From the NCBI GenBank assembly GCA_937905825.1, contig CALCXM010000182.1, forward strand, positions 27,634 to 91,633: a DNA stretch of 64,000 bases. Direction: 5' to 3'. The notes beneath the pieces were generated by a model. The model searched no databases, was not told the origin of the DNA, and saw only the letters and a program-made list of their open reading frames with translations. The DNA comes from an uncultured bacterium. GTDB lineage: Bacteria > Planctomycetota > UBA1135 > GCA-002686595. Positions within the stretch are counted from its first letter, which is position 1. Every line of letters starts with the position of its first letter. Both the position numbers and the translations under genes were made by a program. This document shows positions 24,757 through 34,839 of the stretch, in pieces.

Positions 24757-26481
24757 ATGACCTCGCCATTCATCCCAGTGCAAAACAGACCCCGCTGCCG
24801 ACGAGCGCCTGGGGCTCTAGCGTACTTTGGCCTCGCGACTTCCGCCGTGACTGGCCTGACCACTAGCCTCGCGCTCAGTCTCTTCGCTTCGGCGAGCCCA
24901 GCCCAGGTGCTCTTCAAGGATGTCACAGCCACGAGCGGTGTGACCTATCACCAAAACGCCACCGACCTCTCCGACATGTCGGCCATGTGCGGTGGGGCCG
25001 CTGCGGGTGACGTGGATGGGGACGGCTGGGTTGACCTCCTTGTCACTCGTTTGGATGCGGGCCCGCTCCTGTTCATGAACCGAGGTGCGAACGCCATGGG
25101 CCAACACCAAGGGTTTGTGGACGGGACGCTGAACGCATTCGGCGGGGCGACTCCCCCCGCCAACTTGAACGGGGCGTCCATGGGGGATGTGGACGGGGAC
25201 GGAGACCTGGATCTCATGTGCACGGGTTTAGCGAGCCCGCGCGGGTACCTTTGGATCAACAACGGCGCGGGGCAATTCGTCGAGGAAGGAGCCACCCGCG
25301 GGCTCAACTCCCCTGGGGGGCTCCCGCGCGGAGCGTTCAGTTCGTCCTTTGGCGACTACGACCGCGACGGCTTCTTGGACTTGTACGTGACCGAGTGGGG
25401 GCACTTCGACGGGCAAGGTCCTCCGACCACCTCAGGCTCGCGACTCTTCCGCAACCGAGGAGCCAGTGCCCCGGGATACTTCGAGGACGTGACCGATGCG
25501 GCGGGAGTCGCCCTCGAGAACGTAACGCCCCAATCCCAAGGAACCTCTTGGACCGGGGTCAACTCCTTCACGCCCAAGTTCGCGGACTTCGATGGCGATG
25601 GCTGGCCAGACCTCGCCATCGCCGGCGACTTCTCCACCAGTCGCCTGTTCTGGAACAACGGCGACGGGACGTTCCTCGACGGCACCGCGGCAGCCCACGT
25701 GGGTCGGGACGAAAACGGAATGGGAGCGGCCGTGGCCGACTTCGACGGGGACGGGAATCTCGACTGGTTTGTGACCTCGGTGTACGACCCGCGCGAGACC
25801 TGTTTCCACGTGCCATGCAACTGGGGCGCCACGGGCAACCGGCTATACCTTGGCGACGGCGCACGGGATTTCGTGAACTCGACGGACACGGGCGTGCGCA
25901 ACGGTCGTTGGGGTTGGGCTGCGACGCAGATCGACTTTGACAACGATGGCCAGCTTGATCTCGCGATGACGAACGGCATGGATCTGCTCAGCACCAACTT
26001 GGAGGACAAGTTCAACCACGACCCCTCCGTGCTTTGGCGCAATCACGGCGGGAGCTTCGTCTCCGAAGGCCTTGCTCGGGGCATTCATGACCGGCGCTCA
26101 GGCAAGGGCATCGTGGTGCTCGACTACGATCGGGACGGCGACCAGGATCTGTTCATCGTCAATGCGCGCGACCTTCCCGTGCTTTACCGGAACGATGGAG
26201 GCAACCAGGCGCATTGGCTGCAAGTCGAATTGCGCGGGCAAGGGAGCAACCGTTTCGCGATTGGAGCCAAGCTCAGCCTCATGCCCAATCTTGGGGACAG
26301 CCCCCTTGTTCGCTATCAAAGTGCGAGCAGCAACTTCCTCAGCCAGAACGAACCCCTGGTGCAGTTTGGCTTGGGAGCGGACGCCGTTGTCCATCAGTTG
26401 AGAGTTCGTTGGCCCGATGGCAGCAGCACGCTCTTGCAGAACATCCCCGCGGGCCAGCGAATCCTGGTGCAACAGCCCTAG
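24757..26481 (+). CDS. Secreted FG-GAP (VCBS) repeat protein with ASPIC/UnbV C-terminus (CRTAC1-like)
   Basis: 574 aa. The ATG has GGAG eight bases upstream. An N-terminal hydrophobic segment (about 25-50) precedes the mature propeller. At least seven FG-GAP calcium loops of the form D-x-D-x-D-G-x-x-D-L are visible (DVDGDGWVDLLVT, DVDGDGDLDLM, DYDRDGFLDLYVT, DFDGDGWPDLAIA, DFDGDGNLDWFVT, DFDNDGQLDLAMT, DYDRDGDQDLFIV). The last 110 residues (QLRGQGSNRFAIGAKLSL ... VRWPDGSSTLLQNIPAGQRI) are an ASPIC/UnbV domain. Likely an extracellular or envelope adhesion-type protein. Confidence 0.9.
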   Translation: MTSPFIPVQNRPRCRRAPGALAYFGLATSAVTGLTTSLALSLFASASPAQVLFKDVTATSGVTYHQNATDLSDMSAMCGGAAAGDVDGDGWVDLLVTRLDAGPLLFMNRGANAMGQHQGFVDGTLNAFGGATPPANLNGASMGDVDGDGDLDLMCTGLASPRGYLWINNGAGQFVEEGATRGLNSPGGLPRGAFSSSFGDYDRDGFLDLYVTEWGHFDGQGPPTTSGSRLFRNRGASAPGYFEDVTDAAGVALENVTPQSQGTSWTGVNSFTPKFADFDGDGWPDLAIAGDFSTSRLFWNNGDGTFLDGTAAAHVGRDENGMGAAVADFDGDGNLDWFVTSVYDPRETCFHVPCNWGATGNRLYLGDGARDFVNSTDTGVRNGRWGWAATQIDFDNDGQLDLAMTNGMDLLSTNLEDKFNHDPSVLWRNHGGSFVSEGLARGIHDRRSGKGIVVLDYDRDGDQDLFIVNARDLPVLYRNDGGNQAHWLQVELRGQGSNRFAIGAKLSLMPNLGDSPLVRYQSASSNFLSQNEPLVQFGLGADAVVHQLRVRWPDGSSTLLQNIPAGQRILVQQP

Positions 26482-26560
26482 ATCCTATGGGAGCCACTCG
26501 GTCGGGGCAGATTGCATTGCGCATACTTGCCTCGGGGGCGGGAGCGCGCCAAGAATCCGA

Positions 26561-27823
26561 CTACAGGTAACGCAGCACGATCGGAATCGAGTTCGTCAGT
26601 CGAGAACCGCTGGAGGTTGTGACCTCCGCTTGGGAGTAGAAGGAGAACCCGTCCGGGAAGAAAGTCGGAACGGTGAACTCATACTTCAAGCGACCGGTCG
26701 CCGGGATCGCGCCGAGGGTGTAGGCGCGTTCGTGGGTGACCAAGTTGTCCATCTCCTGGGTGCCATCGATCGTCACCAGGGGACTGCGACCGAGGTAGAA
26801 GGTCACCTGATCACCAGGGGTGCCGTAGATCCAAAAGGTCTGCTTGCGGCCAGCTTGCAGGGTTCCCGTGCGCTCGAGGTAGGGATCGGCCGGAACAGCG
26901 AGGGTCGCAAGGGAGCCCGCCTGAATCAGGGTGCTGGTCATGTTCACGCCGGAGTAGCGCGCGATGCTTCCACCAGCCAAGGCCATGCCGTAACCACGGG
27001 CGCCATCGGTGAAGATCGGGAACGAGTCCCCCCATCCTTCCCAACCGAACATGATGGTGTCCGTTGCGTCGCCCGCAATCACTGCGCGGCTGCCACCGCG
27101 TAGATAGATGCCGTCCCCGCCGTCCCCGCCATAGGGGTCCGACCACTCACAGAAGCCATCTGTCTGCCCGCCGGGGCCGCCATCGCAGGTTGTTTGGAAC
27201 ACGCTGATGATCGAATTGTTTGAGGCCCACAGAGCGCTTCCGCCGTCGCCAGCATCCCCGCTGCACCCGACGTAGAAGCCTTCCGCTCCGGCGAGGTAAG
27301 AGTCAACGACTTCCAAGCGTGAGTTCACCGCCTCGACTCCGTTGCTACCCGCCACGGCAGTGCCCATTGGAGCCGTCACGTTGCACTGGTACATGCGAAC
27401 ATCGAAACAGTTGTTGATAGTCACGACACCGGTTCCAGCGAAGGCAGGATTGATCCGAATGGAATCCAGAATCACCGGCGCGCCGTTCGAGTTCAAGTTC
27501 ATCGCCTTCAAGCGCAGCCCGGTCAAGACTGCACGGCCAGGGCTAGTCAAGTTGGCGATGGTTACGGTGCCATTCACGACGCTCGTATGGTTCACATTGA
27601 ACCCCATGATCGTCAGATTCTTGCCTAAGTTGAAACCCGAGTAGGTCCCCGGGTGAACGATCAAGAGATCCCCCGCACTGGCAGCATTGATCGCGGGTTG
27701 AATGTCCGTGAAGTCGATCCCGGCACCTCCACTATCGTCGATCCACCAGGTTTGACCGGCGAGGGCAGACGTCGAGGAGAGGGAGAGCAGTAGCCCAGCG
27801 AGGGCATATCGGATCATTTTCAT
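26561..27823 (-). CDS. Secreted parallel beta-helix (right-handed) protein
   Basis: 420 aa from the ATG at 27823, which directly precedes a signal peptide (MKMIRYALAGLLLSLSSTSALAG). The mature part begins TWWIDDSGGAGIDFTDIQPAINAA, the usual opening of planctomycete beta-helix proteins (the DUF1565/NosD-like type). Rungs such as NLTIMGFNVNHTSVVNGTVTIANL, GVVTINNCFDVRMYQCNV and LEVVDSYLAGAEGFYV follow. A beta-sandwich-like C-terminus replaces the Cys-rich module used by its relatives in this window. No enzymatic residues are apparent. Confidence 0.8.
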   Translation of the reverse strand: MKMIRYALAGLLLSLSSTSALAGQTWWIDDSGGAGIDFTDIQPAINAASAGDLLIVHPGTYSGFNLGKNLTIMGFNVNHTSVVNGTVTIANLTSPGRAVLTGLRLKAMNLNSNGAPVILDSIRINPAFAGTGVVTINNCFDVRMYQCNVTAPMGTAVAGSNGVEAVNSRLEVVDSYLAGAEGFYVGCSGDAGDGGSALWASNNSIISVFQTTCDGGPGGQTDGFCEWSDPYGGDGGDGIYLRGGSRAVIAGDATDTIMFGWEGWGDSFPIFTDGARGYGMALAGGSIARYSGVNMTSTLIQAGSLATLAVPADPYLERTGTLQAGRKQTFWIYGTPGDQVTFYLGRSPLVTIDGTQEMDNLVTHERAYTLGAIPATGRLKYEFTVPTFFPDGFSFYSQAEVTTSSGSRLTNSIPIVLRYL

Positions 27824-28091
27824 GGTACTTCCCAGGGCAGATGAAAAAGGGTTCGGGAGCGGAGAGCCGGACTGACTCTCAACTCTCATACTGGCGGAAT
27901 TCTTGGTTTTGTCTACAACTGTTGACCGGGACTTTTGGGGCGCATTGAGGAAGAACCCCTTCAGGGCGAGAGTGCCCATAAGCACGCGGAAACACCTAAT
28001 TGGCGAGGGTTTCGCCGAGCCACCTCTAGCCCGAAATTCTTTCGGAATCCTGTCCCAAAACGCCTTCCGGGTTTCACAACCCGGCAGCCCC

Positions 28092-29177
28092 TCAACTCGC
28101 CTCTAGGGAGGCCAGTAGAGCGCGCTCCATGTTGCCGCCGCAGATGGCAGCAATGTCCTCGCGGCTGAATCCACGTTCGCCCATGGGACCAATTAGCGCT
28201 GGATAACTCGACGCGTCCGGCAAGCCTTCCACGGTCGTCGTGATTCCGTCGTAGTCACTGCCAAGCCCCACATGCTCCACCCCGGCGACCTCGGCGATGT
28301 GCTGGATGTGATCGATAAGGCGCTGGATGGATAGGGGCGGCATGACTGCCTGCATGTGCGCGGTGCGCACGACTTCCAACTCGGTTCCGTTGGAGGCGGC
28401 AAGTCCCCGGTAGTCGTCCGTGTCCCGCAGCCGCGCCGACGTCGCTTGGGCATCGGAATCGAGAAACGACGGCAGGAATGGAACGCCCACCACACCTCCA
28501 TTCCCAGCGATCGCGCGCAACTGATCGTCGTCCAAGTTGCGCCGGTGAGGGTTGAGCGCGAAGCACGCGCTGTGGCTCGCGATCACGGGTTTCGTACTCG
28601 CCTCCAAGGCATCGTAGAAGGAGCGCGTGCCACTGTGGGACACATCCACCAACACCCCCAACTCGTTCATGCGCCTGACCAGGTGGCGGCCGAAAGCACT
28701 CAACCCCGCGGGGACGTCCGGCCCCGCATCCGGCTCGCAGGATCGAATCCAAGGCAAGTGATTGTTCCAGACCAACGTGAGCACTCGCAGGCCCCGTTCC
28801 GCGAAGTGCTCGAGCTTAGCCTCACTGGCTTCGAGGGGATGTCCACCTTCCATGCCCGCAAGCAGAGCTAGCTTGCCCTGGGCTCTGGCCTCGTTCCAGT
28901 CCGCTTGGGTTCGAATCAGCTTGGTCTGTTCCGGAGCCCTTTGCGCGAGGCCATCCAACTCGTCGAGCAGCAACTCGGCGCGCTGAAAGGCCCCGCCGTT
29001 CTCCGGCTTGCAGTAACGCGGGTGAACCCAGGCGGTCATCACCACGGCCCCTAGACCGCCGGCGCGCGCACGCGGCAAATCGAGCTGGCCGGGAGACGTC
29101 TGCGCCAAGTTGACTCCCATGTCGAGGGACAGTTGCAGCGTGTCCACGTGCGCGTCGAAGAGGAAGGGTGTCTCCAT
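28092..29177 (-). CDS. Membrane dipeptidase (peptidase family M19)
   Basis: 361 aa from the ATG at 29177 (a TTG two codons upstream is an alternative). Zinc-site motifs of renal-dipeptidase-type amidohydrolases are present: DAHVDT near residue 9, the bridging Glu in LLAGMEGGHP, VDVSHSG, IASHSACFALN and LGSDYDGI. It should hydrolyse dipeptides. No lipobox or signal peptide is seen, so it may be cytoplasmic despite the family name. Confidence 0.92.
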   Translation of the reverse strand: METPFLFDAHVDTLQLSLDMGVNLAQTSPGQLDLPRARAGGLGAVVMTAWVHPRYCKPENGGAFQRAELLLDELDGLAQRAPEQTKLIRTQADWNEARAQGKLALLAGMEGGHPLEASEAKLEHFAERGLRVLTLVWNNHLPWIRSCEPDAGPDVPAGLSAFGRHLVRRMNELGVLVDVSHSGTRSFYDALEASTKPVIASHSACFALNPHRRNLDDDQLRAIAGNGGVVGVPFLPSFLDSDAQATSARLRDTDDYRGLAASNGTELEVVRTAHMQAVMPPLSIQRLIDHIQHIAEVAGVEHVGLGSDYDGITTTVEGLPDASSYPALIGPMGERGFSREDIAAICGGNMERALLASLEAS

Positions 29178-29563
29178 TGGCAAGAGACTACCGCTTCAAG
29201 CCCGGGTCCTCATATGCCGTTCTGCTCAAGCCTGCCGCTCACGCCTGAACCCGCGGGAGGTGCGCGGCTTTCGTGCGCACTTGCCGCCAGCGAGGAAGGC
29301 GCGTGCAGATCTCCCAGCCAGATACGGAGCTTCCCGCAGCCTCGCTATGGCGGAACGCCCCGAATCCGCCCCTGGGGAACCCCAGGATCCCAACTCGCTC
29401 GCCTCCCTCCCAGGGGCCCCGATCAGAAGCCCTTCGGATCCAGATTTCCCACCGTTCCGGTGACGGTTGACGCATCGGGGAATCGACGAAGTAGACTGAA
29501 CAGGGCGCTTGAAGAGCCTCTCCCGTTCCATCGAATGCGCCCCCACCAGGATCCCATCAGACC
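29178..29563. other. Divergent intergenic region, nothing recognised
   Basis: 386 bp between the leftward dipeptidase and the rightward TPR-CHAT gene. It presumably holds both promoters, but I see no clear operator, hairpin or small gene. Confidence 0.5.
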
Positions 29564-32500
29564 TTGATACCGTTTCTCCTCAGCCTGTGCGCCACTCTCC
29601 AAGTTGATGATTTCAGCTTGGATCGCTATTTGGCGAGCCAAAACCCGCCGAGCCTCGAGCTGGTCTTGGAGAGGCTGGGTCCTGTTCCCAAGCTAGACGA
29701 CCTGCTCGATCCGGATCGTCCGAAGGGAGACCCGCTGCCCCTTCCGTCGAGCGATGACAGCATTCCGCAGAAGCATGTTCAGCGCTTGGAGGAAATCGCT
29801 GCTTGGAGCAAGCTCGTCACAAGTGAGCGTGCAAAGGGGGACCACGAACAGGCCTCCCTGTGGGCAGCCAAACAAGCGAGCGAACGCCAAGCGCTCTTGC
29901 GTCCGCGACATCCCCTGATCGCCAGTAGCTTTGGCACCCTGTCCTACTGCCTCTACAACCTCAATCGGAATCTTGAGGCCCGCGACATGACCCTGGCGGC
30001 CCTCGACATTCAACTGGACGAGTACGGTCGCCTGAATAGCAGCGTCCGGGAGTCGCTCGTGCGTTTATCCAACCGCTGCGAACGGTTGGGCGACGGCGCC
30101 AACGGGGAGCGCGCCTTGCGGCATGCACTGGACATTGCAATCCTGTGCGATGGCGCCACCTCTCCCGCAGCGGCCAGACTTCAAAGCAACTTGGCGTCCA
30201 TCCTGACCGATCTAGGCAGGCCAGCCGATGCCTCCCAAACCTATGCACGCAGCCTGGAGATCTATGAGGAGTTGGATGGACCCAACGCCAGTTCCGTGGC
30301 GATCCTCTGCGCGAACATGGCCCAGACCGAGATCCGATTGGGACGCACGGGAGTCGCCCTGGACCTTCTAACGCGCGCGGTGGACATCCATCGCGCACTC
30401 GACCAACTCGACTCCCGTGCAGGTCTCGTTTGCTTGCTCGTCATGTCGGATCTCTGCCCGCCGATGCAAGCCCTCGAGTACATGGAAGAGGCCATGGACA
30501 TCGCGGAGAAAGTCTTGGAGCCCGATGACTCGATCTGGCCCACCGCCTTGAACAAGTACGGGTGGGGACTCGTGCAAGCCCGCGAACTCGAAGCAGCCGA
30601 GCCGCCCTTGCGCCGCGCCCTGGAGATCCAAACGGAACGCTATGGCCAGGAGAGCGCGCAGGTGGCCGACGTGCTCAACAATCTCTCCGGGTTGATGAAG
30701 GTGCGTGGCCAAACCTTGGAGGCCCTCGAGCTGTTCAAGCAGAGCTTTGCGGTCAAGCGCAAGTTCACCCCTCGCAACCATCTCTCCCTGATCATCGGCT
30801 GGAACAACCTCGCCGTGCTGCACTCCGATCTTCGACAGTTTGAAGAAGCCGAGGAGGCCTGGCGCCAGGGCCTAGAGCTCTGCCTGGAACTGCTGCCCGC
30901 AGAACACGAGGACACCGCTCGGCTACTGACCAACTACGGCACCATGCTGTACGAGGTTCAGCGTTTCGAAGAGTCCGAGGCCATGTTGCGGGACGCGGTC
31001 GACATGCGCAGAAGCTTGCTGGGGAACCATCCGAGCACGGGCAGCTCCGAGTCCTCCTTGGCCCAAACCCTGTTTGCGCTGGGTCAGGTGGACGAGGCCG
31101 ACGAGCTCCTGAATACGGCGGAGCAATCCCACCGTGCCGATCTCGGAGCCCACGGCCTTGGCCTGCCCGCCGTGCTCCGCATTCGCACGTCCATCCAACG
31201 CTCGCGGAACGACAAAGAAGCCGCCTACCGCACCTCCCGGGAGGCGTTCGAGATGATCGATGCTCAGAAGGAGCAGTTGGTCGGGACGCCCTCCGAGGAA
31301 GCCCTTTTCGCGGAGGCTCTCTCCCACGGAAATCTCGCGGCCTTGCACGCGGCGACGATCATCGATTTGGGTCGGCCGGAAGAGGCCTTCAGCGTTTACG
31401 AACGGGCCCGCGGACGCATGCTGCTCGACTTGCTCGATCAACGCCGCAAAGCACAGCCCCAATGGCAAGCCGCCACGGTGGTGACCCCCAAACAGATTCA
31501 GGGCGGACTGCAGCCGGGGGAACAGATCCGCGCCTACTTCTGGTCAAACCAGTGCTTGCTGATCTACGACGTTGGGCCAGAGGTCATGCGGGCAGAAGTC
31601 CGCGTTTGGGGCACGGGCAACATGACTCAGTTGGGCAAGGACATTGATCGCTACGCGCAACTTCTGGCGGACCCGGAGAATTCCGAAGGCCAGGAGCACC
31701 TAGGCCAGCGCCTGGTGGCCACCCTCTGGCCCGAGTCCACGGATGATCCGAAGCGATGGATCATCTTGCCGGACGGCCCCTTGCAGACTCTGCCCTTTGA
31801 AGCCCTTCCACGGCCCGGAAATAGCCAGCCGGAGTTTGTCTACGCCAGCTCGAGCACGCTTTATCAAGATCGTTGTCGCCTCGCCAAGCAGCGGGATCCC
31901 GATTTGAAGGTTCAGCTGCTCGCTGTTGGCGATCCAACCTTTTCCCCGGCAAGCGGTTTGACCCCCCTGCGCGCCACGCGCTCGGAAGTGGAAAACGCGG
32001 GGCGCCTCGTGCGTGAATCGGGCGGAGAATCTCAACTGCTCTTGGGTGCACATGCCACCTTGGAAGAACTCAAGCTGCACGCTAGCTCGTGCACGCTCTT
32101 GCACCTCGCTACACACGGTCAACCGGGCAGCCCGGCGGATCCACTGGGCGCATCCTTGGCCTTGGCGCGGGGCTCCGCGCAAACGTCCGACCTAACCTTA
32201 CGCATGCTGTTCGAGGACTGGCAGTCCCAACTCCCCAATTGCGATTTGGTGGTGCTTTCCGCCTGCGAAACGCAAAAAGCGACGCGGGTCGGTGACAGCC
32301 TGATGGCGCTCTCCTGGGGATTCTTCTACGCGGGCGCCCCGACGGTTCTGGCGAGCCTCTGGAAGGTCGACGACCGCGCCACCGCGTTGCTCATGGGCCG
32401 TTTCTACGAGAACCTGTTGAATGGTCAGGGCGACTCGAAGCTGGTGGCGTTGACGAAGGCGAAGCGCTGGCTAGCAGAGGCCAACCGGCGCGAGGTTCGC

Positions 32501-32659
32501 GAGTACGAGCGCAAGCTGGGCCTCGACGCGGTGACCGAAAATTCGCAGCGCTCCTCCGGGGGCAGCGGCGGTAGCGGTGGACTCAACTCCGGGATGTTGA
32601 AGCCCTATTCCGACCCCGCCTACTGGGCTGGGTTCGTGCTGCTTGGGTCGCCAGAATAA
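29564..32659 (+). CDS. TPR-CHAT protein (caspase-like peptidase domain)
   Basis: 1031 aa. A short hydrophobic N-terminus (MIPFLLSLCATLQ) may be a signal or anchor. About residues 60-560 are tetratricopeptide repeats of the Kinesin-light-chain type (A..LQSNLASILTDLGRPADA, VLNNLSGLMKVRGQ, GWNNLAVLHSDLRQFEEAEEAW, LLTNYGTMLYEVQRFEESEAM). Residues about 720-1025 are a CHAT domain with the catalytic dyad His851 (LLHLATHGQ) and Cys901 (VVLSACET). A Gly/Ser stretch (SSGGSGGSGGLN) lies near the C-terminus. CHAT proteases act in signalling or defence when fused to sensor repeats; here no gasdermin, Cas or toxin gene adjoins, so the substrate is unknown. Confidence 0.92.
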   Translation: MIPFLLSLCATLQVDDFSLDRYLASQNPPSLELVLERLGPVPKLDDLLDPDRPKGDPLPLPSSDDSIPQKHVQRLEEIAAWSKLVTSERAKGDHEQASLWAAKQASERQALLRPRHPLIASSFGTLSYCLYNLNRNLEARDMTLAALDIQLDEYGRLNSSVRESLVRLSNRCERLGDGANGERALRHALDIAILCDGATSPAAARLQSNLASILTDLGRPADASQTYARSLEIYEELDGPNASSVAILCANMAQTEIRLGRTGVALDLLTRAVDIHRALDQLDSRAGLVCLLVMSDLCPPMQALEYMEEAMDIAEKVLEPDDSIWPTALNKYGWGLVQARELEAAEPPLRRALEIQTERYGQESAQVADVLNNLSGLMKVRGQTLEALELFKQSFAVKRKFTPRNHLSLIIGWNNLAVLHSDLRQFEEAEEAWRQGLELCLELLPAEHEDTARLLTNYGTMLYEVQRFEESEAMLRDAVDMRRSLLGNHPSTGSSESSLAQTLFALGQVDEADELLNTAEQSHRADLGAHGLGLPAVLRIRTSIQRSRNDKEAAYRTSREAFEMIDAQKEQLVGTPSEEALFAEALSHGNLAALHAATIIDLGRPEEAFSVYERARGRMLLDLLDQRRKAQPQWQAATVVTPKQIQGGLQPGEQIRAYFWSNQCLLIYDVGPEVMRAEVRVWGTGNMTQLGKDIDRYAQLLADPENSEGQEHLGQRLVATLWPESTDDPKRWIILPDGPLQTLPFEALPRPGNSQPEFVYASSSTLYQDRCRLAKQRDPDLKVQLLAVGDPTFSPASGLTPLRATRSEVENAGRLVRESGGESQLLLGAHATLEELKLHASSCTLLHLATHGQPGSPADPLGASLALARGSAQTSDLTLRMLFEDWQSQLPNCDLVVLSACETQKATRVGDSLMALSWGFFYAGAPTVLASLWKVDDRATALLMGRFYENLLNGQGDSKLVALTKAKRWLAEANRREVREYERKLGLDAVTENSQRSSGGSGGSGGLNSGMLKPYSDPAYWAGFVLLGSPE

Positions 32660-32820
32660 CTCTTCGGTAGGTTGTGAAAGACCCGCCTCGTCGCTCCGCG
32701 CGCACCACAGGACGTTGCAAGGGTTCGTCCACGAGGGGCGCACCCCGGGGGCTCTCAGGGACTGATGCGAGACTCGTCAAGAATCGACTCAGGTGCCCCG
32801 CGTCCGCAGTCGTCGCAGCC

Positions 32821-34677
32821 TTACTCCCGAAAGGCCTGGCCGCCGCGGTAGAGAACAAGGCGCCTCTCGATCTTCTCGGCTAGGCGAGCTTGCCCTTCCG
32901 ACTGCGCCAGGTGCAGTGCCTGCTGCGCGACGCGGGCAGCTTCCGTGAAATCCCCCGCTTCCGCCAAGGCAGCGGCGAGCACATCGAGATGCTTGGGCCG
33001 CGCGTTCCCGCTGACTTTGTTCAACCGACGAGCAACAAGCACCGCTTCGTCACCATCGCGAACAGCTGGGTCGCGGTCCGTCGCGAGCGCCCAAGCGAGC
33101 AGCATCAGCGCCCGTTCGAAGTCGGGCCGCAACTGCAAGGTGGCGCGGTATTCAGCGAGCCCTTCCGGCACCCGCCCCAGCTGGCAGAGCAGGTAGCCGT
33201 GGTTGAAACGAATCAACTCATCCTTGGGGCGGAAGCGTGCCGCCGCCGCGAAGCGTTTCAGAGCGCCCTCCTTGTCCCCCCGCGCGAAAAGCAAATTGCC
33301 GTAGTTGAAGGAAGCCTTCCCGTTCTTCGGCCGCAACTCCAGGGTGCGTAGGTAAGCGGCCTCGGCTTCATCGTCCCGACCCTCGTCCTTGAGCGCGATC
33401 GCCAGGTGATTCCAAGCGCGATCATTGCGCGGCATCTTCTCAACCGTGTCCTGCCAAAGGGTCACGAGCGATGCGTAATCGAGATTCCGCCGAATGCTCG
33501 ACTCGGCGAAGACGGCGGCCACCAGCAAGACCATGCAGGCTGCAAGGGCCGGCGTTCTTTCGAACAGGGCACCGCCGATACGCCAGACGACCAACACGCC
33601 CATAGCCACCAGTGGCACAAGGGGCAAGTACATGCGGTGCTCTCCGAGCAGCTCTCCCGCGAGTGGAATCACACTCGAAGTTGGCGCCAGAATGGCGAAG
33701 AAAGACAGCCCCAGCAAACCGAAGACCGAACGCCTCAGGACCCCGATCACCGCAGCGAGGAAGCCCATGCCAAGCAGCGCCGTCTCGAAGTAGACATCCG
33801 ACCAGGCGCGCACCAGCGGGAAGCTGTGGTAGTCAAAGATGAAAGGCTCCGACAGCAGCGCAAGTCGCAAGTAGCGCGTGATCCCGAGTGCTTGGGTGCG
33901 CAGGTAGTCGACGCCGTCGATGATCTCCGCGTGCTCGAATCCAACGGAGGCCCCGCGGTCTCCGCTCACGATGAAAAGCGCCAAGAGCCCCCAAGTGGCC
34001 GCAAGTCCCAGATAGAGCCCCCAACGCTTGCGCAGGGCGGCAAGGATTGAACCTGCGCCAAACTGACGATCGAGGGCCACAACAGCTAGGGGCAAAGAAA
34101 CCGCGACCTCCTTGCAAGCCATGGAGCAAGCCGCGCAGACCACGCACGCGATGGACCAGCCGCGGCCCGCTCTCGAGCTGAAGCAACGCATCGCGCAATC
34201 GAGGCTCAAGAGATAGAACAACCCCATCATGGCTCCGTTGCGGTACACCACATGATTGAGGGTGTCCGTGTGCAGCGGATGCACGCTCCACAGAAGTGCG
34301 ATCGAGAAGGCTGCTCCCAACACCTTCTCATCCGGGTACAGCTGGGCCAGCACGCGCCGCGCGAGGCTGAAGAGTGCCAGGGCGCTGAGGGCCAGAACGC
34401 TGATGTTGAAGAGGTGGTAGCCGAGCACGTCGCGGCCCCCCAACGCGTAGTTCAAGGCCAAGGAAAAGGAGACCAGGGGCCGCCCGCTGCTGCCCGCTCC
34501 CGGGGGTGCCCCAAAGGATTGGGACAGCGGCCAGAGGTGCTCGATGAAGGGATTCTCAACGATCGAGGGCGTGTCATCGAACACGAAGGGGCTCTCCAGG
34601 GTATTCGCGAAGATGGCAAACACCGCGAACACCAGCCCAAGGCAGGCTGCCAAGACACGTCGACTCTGCGGGGGCAT
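32821..34677 (-). CDS. Multi-pass membrane protein with C-terminal TPRs (TMTC/GT-C glycosyltransferase-like)
   Basis: 618 aa. The first about 400 residues hold roughly ten transmembrane helices. The first loop carries the acidic FVFDDTPSIVENP motif, and a later loop carries GEHRMYLPLVPL; both are characteristic of TMTC-like GT-C proteins, which in eukaryotes are O-mannosyltransferases. Residues about 430-600 are TPRs (NDRAWNHLAIALKDEGRDDEAEAAY, GKASFNYGNLLFARGDKEGAL). It may glycosylate exported proteins. It is convergent with the CHAT gene and divergent from the secreted BNR protein. Confidence 0.82.
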   Translation of the reverse strand: MPPQSRRVLAACLGLVFAVFAIFANTLESPFVFDDTPSIVENPFIEHLWPLSQSFGAPPGAGSSGRPLVSFSLALNYALGGRDVLGYHLFNISVLALSALALFSLARRVLAQLYPDEKVLGAAFSIALLWSVHPLHTDTLNHVVYRNGAMMGLFYLLSLDCAMRCFSSRAGRGWSIACVVCAACSMACKEVAVSLPLAVVALDRQFGAGSILAALRKRWGLYLGLAATWGLLALFIVSGDRGASVGFEHAEIIDGVDYLRTQALGITRYLRLALLSEPFIFDYHSFPLVRAWSDVYFETALLGMGFLAAVIGVLRRSVFGLLGLSFFAILAPTSSVIPLAGELLGEHRMYLPLVPLVAMGVLVVWRIGGALFERTPALAACMVLLVAAVFAESSIRRNLDYASLVTLWQDTVEKMPRNDRAWNHLAIALKDEGRDDEAEAAYLRTLELRPKNGKASFNYGNLLFARGDKEGALKRFAAAARFRPKDELIRFNHGYLLCQLGRVPEGLAEYRATLQLRPDFERALMLLAWALATDRDPAVRDGDEAVLVARRLNKVSGNARPKHLDVLAAALAEAGDFTEAARVAQQALHLAQSEGQARLAEKIERRLVLYRGGQAFRE

Positions 34678-34839
34678 CGGCTCACTTTAGGTAGGCGGGA
34701 GCTAGAATGCGCGGCCCCTCCCCTCGCCCAAAAAAATCTTCCACGAATTTGCGGGCAGGGGCCTGGCGCCAGGGTCTCCCCCCCAGAGATCCCCCAATCC
34801 CTACTCGTGTCCCTGTTTCTCGACTCCCAAGAATCTCCG

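Noticed and set aside
34252..34839. N-terminal extension of the large secreted protein to 34252
   Set aside because: It is antisense to the GT-C/TPR gene and low-quality; the signal peptide begins at the ATG 34840.
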